64,000 bases of DNA from Phialocephala subalpina (lineage: Eukaryota > Ascomycota > Leotiomycetes > Helotiales > Mollisiaceae): positions 758,430 through 822,429 of the forward strand of contig FJOG01000001.1 in NCBI GenBank assembly GCA_900073065.1, read 5' to 3'. The translations under genes were made by a program, and so were the position numbers. Each line of letters starts with the position of its first letter. Within the stretch, counting starts at the first letter, position 1. Below are positions 10,385-20,760 of this stretch, piece by piece. Under the pieces are notes generated by a model that worked only from the letters and a program-made list of their open reading frames with translations, did not search any database and was not told the origin of the DNA.

Positions 10385-11548
10385 CTGCAAAAAACAACAA
10401 CGCAAGTTCAAAGTAGAAGTTTGAAGTGTAATAACAGACGAGCACGAGCTGACACAGGGAGAATGCCCCGGTATTATTGACTTCCGTGGCTGAGGATTAC
10501 CGATTCTGTGGCTGAGGCCAGCGACAACAAACGTCCAGGCGAGAAGAATCAGAAAGCACTAAAAGTCCCAGTCCAGTCAAACGAATGCCTGATTCTGACC
10601 GAGAAGAGGCATTTCAGGTCAAGAATGGCCTAGAATGACACCGTACTTTATATCTCTTTGACTGGCCCCATCAGATCGCATGCGTTGTTTTGGCTGCTCG
10701 TGTATTCGTTCGGCATTGCGATCATGTCCCTGGTATAATTCGTCCCTTAAGATCTCAGCGAAATAACGTTGCATCACTTGAGCTGAGTTTTGAAAGTCCC
10801 TGTCATCGATTGCTGCGGCGCACATCTCGAAACCTGCACCAGCTGTCAGCATGATCTTTGTCTTGTGTGGTGTCACGGGCGAATCCAATTTCCTGGAATA
10901 GCAAATATCATTCGCACCAACAGAGGGAATCGGATTGATTGAGTAATTGACCAATTGATAAAATGTTGATTCAAGTAGATGTAGTTTCGTAGAATTCGAT
11001 AAAGGAGAGTTGTGATGAAGACGCCGATGTTGAGTCGGGGTCATAGCGTATTTCGCCTAGCCCTACGGCACTAATGGCAAAGTGGTTAGCCTACCACAAC
11101 TCCATCTCCATGCATCCCAGCCACGTCAGAGTCTCAACATTGATTTCTCCTTCATCGAACTGCCTTTTGGTATGAAAAAAGAAAGCTACCGATGTGGAAG
11201 TGGCAGTGTTGATAAGAACAGGATTTCCGGATACACGAATGATCTCGCAAGAATTCCTTCTTCGATCTGAGCTCCAATGCCGTCGCGATCCCTCTCTATT
11301 GTGTTCAGAGACATCCAGATGATTGCATGAAGCTGGGGACTGTTTTCAAACGTCGAGTGCCATACTACAGATATTCTGTAATCTTTGGAATGTCGACCAG
11401 AGTGCCAACGAAGGCGAGCTTTGCCGCGCTCGAGGTAGGGCCTGCTGCCTTGTCGAAAGTATCAAATTCTATCATAGGTACGGGCATTTAGCATTGCGGC
11501 TTCCCAAGACTACTCGCCGATTGATATGAGATGCTAATCGGATATTAG
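10385..11548. other. Intergenic with unassigned minus-strand frame
   Basis: Contains the unresolved 5' part of the GH114 gene and a 141-codon minus-strand frame (11044-10619) that I do not recognise and would not call. A branch/acceptor pair (GCTAAT...ATTAG) at about 11533-11548 precedes F-box copy 3. Confidence 0.4.
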
Positions 11549-12078
11549 AACATATCGAAGAGCTTGCCACAGCTTCCGACAGTCCCCCACAAGAAGATGA
11601 CACAGTCCACGTGACGGCGCCACACGATCTCTCGGTGTCTGCCGTGTCCCTGAATGCTGCAATTATTCCTCAAGCTGCGACGAATAGGTCAAAAATTCAC
11701 ATACTTGACTTACCAGTTGAGCTCATTGAACTTCTTTGTGTCCAATATCTCGACACCGTCACGTGTACTTGCCTGGGTCTCACTTGCCACCCTCTCTTCA
11801 ACATCACAGAGCATCTCTACCCCTATCAAGTCAATCTGCATATGAGAACTTTAGGGCCTGACAAGAAATGCCTTGGTCATCTTTTGACAGACTGGATGGC
11901 GCCAAAATACAGCTTTGACCATTCATGGGGAAAGTTCTTGCCCAAGAGGTATTATCTGAATGACGAGGTGGAAGTCGAGAGGCGATGGAGGCAGAAAGAG
12001 TCATGGAGGAGAATCAGAACAATTGCTGACAAGAATGGAGCTGCTATTGCATACGAGAGGACAAGACACGGGTTTTGA
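11549..12078 (+). CDS. F-box-like family protein, copy 3 (first exon unclear)
   Basis: The frame opens after a GCTAATCGGATATTAG branch/acceptor and runs to TGA at 12078 without an internal stop. It has the F-box-like core 'HILDLPVELIELLCVQYLD' followed by 'TCTCLGLTCHPLFNI', and the downstream 'LLTDWMAPKYSFDHSWGKF', the equivalent of the 'LWELLEVWMVDRGF' block in copy 1. No ATG lies in frame after the preceding stop, so a short upstream exon is needed or the copy has lost its start. The role in protein turnover is inferred only from the fold. Confidence 0.55.
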
Positions 12079-12814
12079 ATACTGCATAGGGGGCAGCCTG
12101 AGGCAGGCTTGGCGTTCACTTACCGTTTGCATTAGAGTCGAGGGCGTGATGAGCACATTGGGGTCATGAAAGATACCTCGCGGACTGTTGGGATACTGTA
12201 TTACATCAATCGATTGGTGCTGTCAAAGGAGGTATGCTGGTTGTGACAAGCACTCTGATTTCTGTGAGTCGGTGCAGGTGGCTGTTGCGACTTGCATTTC
12301 ATTCCCTTGCCAATTCTCGATGCGTTGGCCACAACTCTCTTGCTCGGATCAGATACTTGGACAGAGAAAGACAGTATAGCCATATTCATGGAAGTTATAC
12401 AGTGACAAAGCCAAGGATTCGATTTGCCTCAAATTGTAATGGAGTTTGAGAGTTGTTGTGTCGGCAGCGGGAGGTACCTATACAGCATTGAGCCAACAAT
12501 TGACATCTCGAATACAGCTTCAGAAAATCTAGTGCTTGCAGACTTGTCACTGCTCCTGTTGTGTTCTCCCATCTTTATCAGGCTGATTTTTCATCTGAAA
12601 TGCACGCATGGACATTCTTTGCAGATTCACTTTCGGCATCGTCGTCAGACGCGACGCGAATAATTCACTTTTTCAAAGATGAGCGCCAGCAGACCCAACT
12701 TCTCGAGAAGGCTGCATAAAGTCTTTCAATCGCACGATCACACTTTTAAATAATTCCATCGACCTCTGGCAACTTTCAATCTCGACACAACCACGCGCAA
12801 GCAAAGACTCCAAG
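12079..12814. other. Intergenic between F-box copies 3 and 4
   Basis: No gene supported. Short frames here show no family resemblance. Confidence 0.5.
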
Positions 12815-13892
12815 ATGCCTCAGCGCTTCACTGAGCCAGCGCAACGCGCACGAGGAAGAACAATCACGATACAGAAGCAAAACCCCCATCACGCAAATTG
12901 GACGCCATCTAGAGCCCCCATTCCAAAAGTCGCTGAACAGAAGCCTATTCAGCCTCCGCCAACTCCCATCCCGGCCCCGCCGCGTCGAGCTCTGCCAATT
13001 CCTATTGATGGTGCTGCGATGGTCAAGGCTCGTCTTCACAGTGCCAGGGGCAAGGAACATTCAGCATTCTTGGACCTTGTTGAAAAGGCGCTGTCATTTG
13101 AAGCGAAGAGATATGCAACTGTATCTGGGGATTACCTTCTTTGCGTTCAAGGAACTCTAGGGTCATTGCTAACATAAATCTAGGCAAAGGTCCCATGAAG
13201 AAATTCAAATTGTTGACGCATGAGGAGCTCAATCCCGAGAAATACAAGAATAAGCCGAAGCTCATTTCGCCCAATACCCCGCTCGATGTCTTCCTGCAAG
13301 TGGCTTCCCAAGACGTCTGCGATTTTCATTTTCGGCACGATTGAAACTGACTTTCAACTCCAGCGCCCTCCTCGACCATCTTGACGAAGCCACCGCCACC
13401 TGCCTTGCGCTCACATGTCACTCGTTTTACCAACTGCACAGGATCCGATACCCAAACAGCACCAGTCTCCAATCACAAACTACGTCGAAAACCTCCGGCA
13501 AATCAGAGCAATTCTACCTCTACGAGATTCTCAAGTCCTGGATGCCTAAGGAACTTCAATACTTCGCAATCAACAACTTCAACGATGGCAAATACTTGAC
13601 CAAGAAGCAATGCCTAAAGAAAGTCCTCGAGAAGAACAAGGGTGTCCATAGGTTCAATAAGACGGGATGCTGGGGTATTTGGGATGAGGGACAGGAAGTG
13701 GCGGTATTGCAGTATGGAGCCTATCAAGAAGTGGTTTTCAGACTATGCCATGATAAGGTTAAGATCAAGGAAAGGGAGGAGTATGGTGGGGTCAAGTGGC
13801 AGTTGGTGATGGATACTCCCAAGCAACCATGGGTCAAGTTCGCGTTGACTGATCCTCGAGACTGGCGCCAGACTCCACGAATCTTGACCTAG
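12815..13892 (+). CDS. F-box-like family protein, copy 4 (intron model incomplete)
   Basis: ATG at 12815 starts a proline-rich N-terminus ('PPPTPIPAPPRRALPIPIDG'). A GCTAACATAAATCTAG branch/acceptor near 13183 leads to 'GKGPMKKFKLLTHEELNP', and a CTCCAG acceptor near 13370 to 'ALLDHLDEATATCLALTCHS' and 'FYQLHRIRYPNST', the F-box-like core. The rest contains 'YLYEILKSWMPKELQYF' and ends 'DWRQTPRILT' before TAG. The donors for the two introns are not in the phase needed, so either I have them wrong or the copy has small indels. It is the longest copy and keeps a long intact 3' exon (13371-13892). Confidence 0.55.
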
Positions 13893-14392
13893 ATAGGAAA
13901 GGTGTTCTTTGTTTTGTGTAGAATGGGGGAGGGCTTTTTCACCTGGGTAGCGGAGGTAGTATTTTCTGCAGCCAATGCATATAATTGACAATTGACCACA
14001 CTGGGCCACACATTCCCTATCTGCCAAACTTGTCTTGACGTTCTTAAGGTACTTAGCTTCAAGAACCACGATTGACTGCCAGACTCACAATTCTATTGTT
14101 GATGCATTTCAACAGCCCCACCATGAGCTCTGACGAAAGGCCTACCAAAGCTTGTATTGTAACATTTCGATAGTTCTACTCGTATGATCAAGATATATTC
14201 CCGTACTAGTATCTAAATCCGTCAGCATTGGTCGATAAGGATGATAAGTGATTTAGAAAATGAAGGGTGGCTTGATGTGATTCGTTAATTCCTTCGCGCT
14301 TGTCAGAAGACAAAGCGGCAGGTATAAAATCTTTGTACGCTTCGCGTCCGCCATTTCGACAATCGATCTGAGCGAAGTAACCCACTGGCAAG
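13893..14392. other. Intergenic
   Basis: Nothing supported; probable 3' flank of copy 4 and promoter of copy 5. Confidence 0.5.
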
Positions 14393-15001
14393 ATGTCACC
14401 ATTCATCCCGTCTAGCGGCTGGGATTTCGACAGAACTGGAAGTGGAACAATCAAGAGCTCTCTGAAGACTCTGGCTACCACTGCTGCCACTTCGACTGCT
14501 CTTGTTCGCGTGCGTCCTACAGCCAGTCGCGTCTTTGATACTTCTAGCAAGAAGTCCGACAGAGACCACGAGACATATCCTGCAAGCAAAGCTACAGAAA
14601 CTGTCGACGGTAAGCTTTCCTTTGTTCTCGATAGAATATTGTAGAATTAACATGACACTTCAGTACCGATCACCCTTCAAACCCTCCCCTACGACGTCCA
14701 ATTTGCCATCCTGAAGCACCTCGATCCCGTTTCATCCACCTGTGTTGGCCTCACTTGTCAGGGACTCTACAAAGTTCATCGGAGACTACATGGGTCTGTG
14801 CCTCTTGATAGCTGGATTGCTGTCTATAATCACAAAGCACAGAGAATACCAGAGCTTGTAGGACTCCCTTATTTGCTGAAGGTGTGGATGCATGCGCGTT
14901 GGAAGCTGAAGTATTCTGGGCCTATCAAGAAATTCGTGGAGTTGGAGAGATGGTATGAGCTTGAAGATATCTATTGGGGCGATGGGTGGGAGAGCACTTG
15001 A
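14393..15001 (+). CDS. F-box-like family protein, copy 5 (intact)
   Basis: Two exons, 14393-14609 and 14664-15001, joined by a GTAAGC...TTCAG intron, give 184 aa with no break. It has an S/T-rich N-terminus, then the F-box-like core 'TLQTLPYDVQFAILKHLDP' and 'STCVGLTCQGLYKVHRRL', then 'LLKVWMHARWKLKY' at the position of the LWELLEVW block, ending 'DIYWGDGWEST'. It is the only member of the cluster that closes perfectly, so it is the reference for judging the damage in the others. No C-terminal recognition repeats follow the F-box; the protein ends soon after. Confidence 0.75.
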
Positions 15002-15649
15002 GGATTGGAGGATGAAGGATACTGGAGGGTTCAGGGCATAATCGAGTTCTGAATGTTCTTGAACATGCCGTACATTTGGTAGAAGACTACTTCCACTCGC
15101 CTAGGCATGAAAGTAATTCTTTTCGTATATGGTCACGCAGTCGAGGAGTGCAACAAAGATTAATGACTGAGAATTAATCGATTTTCTCTAAATCCATCCC
15201 TTCAATTCTGTTAGTTGCTTGGTAAAGACTGCATTGGTGGTGAAAAGGGCTACAGAAAAGCTATATATACACAGAAGGGGGAGGGGTACTCACCTACCCC
15301 CCGGAGGACCCCAAAACAGGCCGAGTATAGGCTACGTACTCAACTAACACATCGTACAGTCCTACTTTCGTTACTATTGAGTTAGTGACTCTTTCCCAGA
15401 CAGGAAGCTTAAGATATTAGCCGTACATGCCCAAATTAATTTGAGGAGAGTTCTTCTCTCATCCTTTTAGCCTCTTCCAATCTATCAACTTGCCATCCAA
15501 GACTTCGACAGCCTTCCGAATAATCAACAAAGGGGATTGAAGTCACCCCTCACGCCAATCTAAGACTGACCAACTCTCCTACCTTCAACAACCTCGTCAA
15601 CCTTAGCAGCCTCAGCAACCTTCGCAACCTCCACCCAAGCTCAATAACT
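15002..15649. other. Intergenic
   Basis: AT-rich 3' flank of copy 5, then a pyrimidine-rich promoter region for copy 6. A TATATATACACA sequence occurs at about 15262. Confidence 0.45.
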
Positions 15650-16035
15650 ATGACTTCCTTCAAACCTAGCAACACCGAGGTTGACCGCGTTGACCTGGAC
15701 TCCAAGATGAAAGTCTTGTCTCCACGTGAGTTTCTTGACCATAAGCCGAACTCATTTGCTAACACAGGGACTACTCTAGATTCGGAGCACAAATCTATTT
15801 CACGAAAGTTTAGTAGACTACGCAGTACCACCACCTCCGAGAAGCGACCTACGAATAAGGACTAGAAGATCGTTAGCCTTCCCACCGAACTGTGATTCCG
15901 GATCTTCGCCAACCTCGACGAAGCTAGCTCGGCTTGCCTTGCCTGACTTGCAAGAAGCTCTACACCCTACACCACGTCAAGTACCCGCAGATGCATGTGA
16001 TATAGAATTTCCAAGTGACTTCGCCAAATCTAACA
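15650..16035 (+). pseudogene. F-box-like family protein, copy 6 (nonsense codons)
   Basis: Starts 'MTSFKPSNTEVDRVDLD' and has a textbook intron (GTGAGT, GCTAAC, ACACAG; about 15726-15767). The second exon meets TAG at 15863-15865, then TGA just before 'FRIFANLDEASSACLA', another TGA, and a shift into 'LTCKKLYTLHHVKYPQMHV'. The core matches copies 3-5, so the gene once encoded the same protein. Two of the stops (CAG to TAG, CGA to TGA) are C-to-T transitions. Confidence 0.6.
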
Positions 16036-16249
16036 GCCTCGCTGCAGGGGCAACATAAGCTGAAAACTCAAAGATGTCTTGCACTTACGATGATAATACC
16101 CAGAGAGTGGAAAGGAAGGTGAGCTTGTAGAAGGTACTCGCGCTGGAAAGCATTTTCGTTTTGGATTGAACTGTAAGGAAAATTTTTCTTCTATAGAGAG
16201 TTCTTTACTTTTGTAGCTTCTGAGTTTCTCTGGTTAGACAACAAGTAAT

Positions 16250-16888
16250 TAGAATTAGCATTTACAATCTTCCATCTATGTTGGGACTTTCCTTGACTTA
16301 CTTCCATACGGCGGATACGAACCTTGGAACCCTAAACCCTTCAAGTTCGAGGAAGAAGCAAAGATCATATCGAATCTAATAACCTGCTTAATTAAGGTTT
16401 ATCATACCGCCAAATCGGACGACTTCTCTGACGATGAGGTACTCGCAAGGGTAAAGCCTTTGTTGTCTTACGTCGGTGGCTGTGCAAGGGCTAGGAAGAT
16501 ATGCGTAGAGGCGAGGAAGGAATACAAAAGGCGTTTCCAAGCGAGTAATGAAGACTCTCTGAAGAGGCCAGTGAGTGAAGACGCTTTCTTAGCGGACTTC
16601 GTCTTTGGAACGTGTTGCGGAAAGTCCGTGGACGTGAGAAGCAAATTTCTAATCGAATTGATTAGAAAGTATGCCACAGCACATCGAAAATATTCGAAGA
16701 GATATATACTCGGCGCTAAAGTCTTTCGCACACTAATCGAGAAATCAGTCGAGAAATTTGTAGCTGTAAAGTGTATCGCTCCCGAGAGCTTAGAACTATA
16801 TTGCGAATTCAGTGTAATGGGTATACGATTAACTTGGACAGTAAAGATAGTTTTCAAGGAGACTAATGGACTTCAAAGTGGCCGTTAA
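16250..16888 (+). CDS. Orphan ORF of unknown function
   Basis: About 210 codons open from after TAG near 16250 to TAA at 16888, without an obvious ATG at the front ('SIYVGTFLDLLPYGGYEPWN'). The composition is Lys/Arg-rich in the second half ('ARKEYKRRFQA', 'RKYATAHRKYSKRYILG'). No domain recognised. It follows F-box copy 6 at 200 bp. In copies 1 and 2 a basic tail also follows the core, so it may be the displaced C-terminal part of copy 6 or a separate gene. Confidence 0.35.
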
Positions 16889-17332
16889 AATACCTTCTTC
16901 GTAGATAGCGATGATAAAGATTCCTCAAGTAAAGGAAAGGATGCATAAGAGATATGTAGTGATCTCGGAATATTATATATTAATATTAAGAGGATTTGTA
17001 GCGATATGTTTTTTTAATATTTACTTTCTATGGGTACTCGACTAGGTGGATTGTATGTATTTTCAAAAACTCGCCCATCTTTTTAAATTGTTCCTTCCTG
17101 GATGGCAACCGCAAGTTATTGATACTTACCAACAATACCAATATAGGTATAGACAAGTTAAAACTCATCATATTGCAGTTGGAGACAAAGAATGTTTCCT
17201 TGGTCTCGGAGTTACTTTATCCCTAAGTGAGGTAGCTAATTCCGAGCGCTAGCGTAGGCGCACAATTATATTGGCAACAATCCAAAACCCGGGAACGACC
17301 ATCACAGCTATCGTCGAACATCAAACAACAAG
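16889..17332. other. AT-rich intergenic
   Basis: TATATTAATATT-rich stretch, then the presumed promoter of copy 7. No gene. Confidence 0.5.
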
Positions 17333-18184
17333 ATGGCTACCAACTCAACCCCTGCGTCTGGTCTTCCTATCAGATCTGCTCATGCTGCCAAGGCTGATGT
17401 TGCTATCAACTCTGGCGATGCTATCAATTCTCGTCCCACTGCGAATAGAGGTACCTCTACCAATCTCCCAGTGCAACCTCTCCCTCGTCCGATCCCTAAC
17501 CTAGGCCGTCTCACCGGAGAATTAGTCTACGAAATCATCCAATACATCGACGATCAGAGCATCGAGTGTTTCTTGGTCACAAACAAGCACCTACTATCTC
17601 TCCTCCCGACCTACGTTGGCTAATATCTCTATAAGCAACTCGAAAATAGAATCGTCTATACCGGCGATGGCATTCTGGTCAAGGCTGTCAAAGGCGAGAC
17701 AATTAAATTCAGGGTGTTGATCGAGGGATATATGTCACAAGGTTCACCCCGTATCTACGGTGGCCATTACGGCGTCTACAAATACCTCAACCATCGGGCC
17801 TACTCTGTCGCTCGTTCATTGTACTGGGCTCGCCACCCTCAACTTCCACCGAACTACAAGGGGCTGGTGGAGCATGCGAGGGCGTTGGGATTGGAGTTTC
17901 TCGACGTTGATGGTTCCGTTATGCGCAATTACCTGGCCACCGGTCTTCTCCCACCTCACAGAATCGTCCTCAGGTCGCCTCCTCCTCCTCCCAGTGCTTC
18001 ATCATTGGCATACCTTCGAGAGCACGTTGGTCTCCCCGAGCAAGAACCCATCGACCTCACTATCGACATATTCGCAAAGATTTCCGAAATGGGTGGCACT
18101 GGCGCACTAGCCCTGCTTCTTCCCTCCAGCAAGCCAGTCAGAAGTATGGTTCAGGAGGATATCGTTCAGTTTGATTGTACCTGA
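17333..18184 (+). pseudogene. F-box-like family protein, copy 7 (single in-frame TAA)
   Basis: One frame runs from ATG at 17333 to TGA at 18184, interrupted only by TAA at 17621-17623. Before it is an F-box-like segment ('LGRLTGELVYEIIQYIDDQS', 'FLVTNKHLLSLLP'). After it the frame continues for 186 codons ('YLYKQLENRIVYTGDGILVK', 'HPQLPPNYKGLVEHARALG'). A CAA to TAA change would explain the stop. Uninterrupted length is 282 sense codons. It could be a recent pseudogene or a truncated F-box-only product. It is the most diverged member of the cluster. Confidence 0.6.
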
Positions 18185-19207
18185 GTATGGGGACTTTGGT
18201 AAGTTACCCAAAAAAACACTCCTGGTGGATCTGATTCTGACCCCTCGGTAGCGTTCGAAGGATCCGATTGTCAGCTTTCAATGTCCTCGGATTTATGGGA
18301 CATTCAAAACTGGTACTTTGGGATGTACTCATGTTCATACATGCATGATAGATCAATCAATGGATGCTGTGAACACACATGAATTTTCGCTTCGGTGCTC
18401 GTATTATCTCGTATTCGCCAACGCCCCTTTCGACGTATTGCAAGCGAATACGTCGGCCTCGTGACATGTTCACCCTTTTCTCATCTGGACCCCGACGAGA
18501 AGCTTCCTGACTGAAGGCTGCTTGCTGTCATGTTCGCAGACATCCTGTATGGGCGTGGCCTGGCGCAACTGTTGGTGTTTGCTGTCTTTGTCGTGCTGGG
18601 CACCTGCAGAAACCTCTCTCATCGGCGTTTTCAATGTCCTAGCATGTCAAGGACAATCGCAAAGGCCATGCCAGGTTGAGACACTGCGTACAATAAAACC
18701 CTATAGATCTTAGCTAATTATGTTTGTTTCTTGCAGAAAAGGGCCCCCAGAGAGTCCCGGCTAGGCTGGGAGATTGAATGGGCTGTCTCTCACCTCTCCG
18801 CTCACCTACCAGTATCATGTAAACGGAGACACCCTCTAGATATATCAATTGGTCCTGGAACTTATTAGTTCTATCATCTTCCGATCCAGGATGGTTTCAA
18901 GGGCAGGCTGGCCTTCAGTAGGGAAGTGCTGCAGAGCTGGACCATGGAAAGCGCATCTACCATCCAGACATCTGCCGCTACTGGCCTTGACTTAGGTAAC
19001 TTACATCCATATTACAATTCCACCGGGGGGCAGCGTATGCAAGCAAAATACTCTTCCTGGCGCGCCTTCTGATTAGATCTTAGTCCTCTCGACTCTTTGA
19101 AGACAACCACCCTACAACTCACCTACATCGACTGATGGCCTTCCGCTACAATACCTTTATCACCAAAATACGGCTATGGTGCTCAAGATGCGTAGAGATA
19201 TTTGGTC
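18185..19207. other. Intergenic up to assembly gap
   Basis: No gene supported. Several short frames show no recognisable motif. Confidence 0.5.
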
Positions 19208-19646
19208 NNNNNNNNNNNNNNNNNNNNNNNNNNNNNNNNNNNNNNNNNNNNNNNNNNNNNNNNNNNNNNNNNNNNNNNNNNNNNNNNNNNNNNNNNNNNN
19301 NNNNNNNNNNNNNNNNNNNNNNNNNNNNNNNNNNNNNNNNNNNNNNNNNNNNNNNNNNNNNNNNNNNNNNNNNNNNNNNNNNNNNNNNNNNNNNNNNNNN
19401 NNNNNNNNNNNNNNNNNNNNNNNNNNNNNNNNNNNNNNNNNNNNNNNNNNNNNNNNNNNNNNNNNNNNNNNNNNNNNNNNNNNNNNNNNNNNNNNNNNNN
19501 NNNNNNNNNNNNNNNNNNNNNNNNNNNNNNNNNNNNNNNNNNNNNNNNNNNNNNNNNNNNNNNNNNNNNNNNNNNNNNNNNNNNNNNNNNNNNNNNNNNN
19601 NNNNNNNNNNNNNNNNNNNNNNNNNNNNNNNNNNNNNNNNNNNNNN
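19208..19646. other. Assembly gap (439 N)
   Basis: Run of 439 N followed immediately by degenerate repeats, which probably broke the assembly. Confidence 0.99.
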
Positions 19647-19935
19647 GGCAGGAGAAGAAGCAAACAGCAGCCAGGCAGGAACTTTGTACGGGAGCCACAG
19701 CTAATCTTGCTCCGTGGCTGCTGCCCCACCAATCTTGGTCCGCAGAATCATTACACACTTCTACTACCTAGACGTATCAATCGATCAACTTCCACCACGA
19801 TACTACTACCCGAGAAAACAATCCAAATGGTCCATGCTCAAGAGGAGGTTCTTTGTTGGGAGGAAAAGGAAGCAGCAAGGGGGAAGCAAGTTTGTGCAGT
19901 AGCCACAGCTAATCCTGCTGTTTATATGCTGCTAC
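19647..19935. repeat. Degenerate tandem repeat, unit about 205 bp
   Basis: The block at 19650-19730 (GAAGAAGCAAACAGCAG..., AGCCACAGCTAATCTTGCT) recurs at about 19858-19935 (GGAAGCAGCAAGGG..., AGCCACAGCTAATCCTGCT). In both, a CTACTACCTAG-like stretch follows. Further copies may lie in the adjacent gap. Confidence 0.55.
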
Positions 19936-20760
19936 ATTCAGATTTGATCAATACCACTACCTAGCACCTCTCACACACTACTTCACCCGTACCCACGATC
20001 ACCCTCGTTGAGACACTGGTGTTCTACCAAGAAACATACTCATACCCCGCCAGTTCAGAAGCTACAGACAAGGGAGAGGACTGGTTTCATGGATCACTGT
20101 AGGAGATCATACACAAGGCTTTACTCTCCAAGAAAAAATGGCAACTGGCAGGTCAGACATAAAAGAGAGGGAGTTCGCTGATAAAGTCGCCACAGTTTCT
20201 TCTTTACGAGGTTGCAAACATCAAACGCCCATCCCACAGCAAGAAACACTCATCTCAAGAATCACTTTTACACCTTGGCACAGCATATTAAGCATCTCAC
20301 CGACCACACAGCAAAACTCTAAGAATCTCATCATCGTTTGTTCTAGTGTATTTCTGCTTTAAGTGCAACAAGAAGACGAGTGTAGCCATCTATTACGAGA
20401 CACCATGGTGTCTCAAGTGTTGGATCCCCAGATCAACCACCCAGTAACTCTCCAGCTACACTGATTGGCGTTTTTTTCATGGATGACTGGTGGACTGTAG
20501 GATTAATTGGAGTTAGGCTGGCCCTGGTTGGTTGGTTGGTTTCGGTCAGCTCAGATGGCAACGCGGTGGGCTTTTGAAGTTTTCCAGTACTTTCTTGGAG
20601 GTATGCTCTTCGGAGCTTAGTGGCAGAACAATGGTGGGTATCGGCGTCACTATCACCGTCCTTGTACAAGTCGATCTTTGAGTGGAGAATGTATTTTCAA
20701 TTTTCTTATGCATCCAGGTCATTAATTACCCCACGATCTATCTCCCTGCCCAGATTCTCT
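19936..20760. other. Intergenic
   Basis: No gene supported; includes the 3' flank of the gluconokinase gene. Confidence 0.5.
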
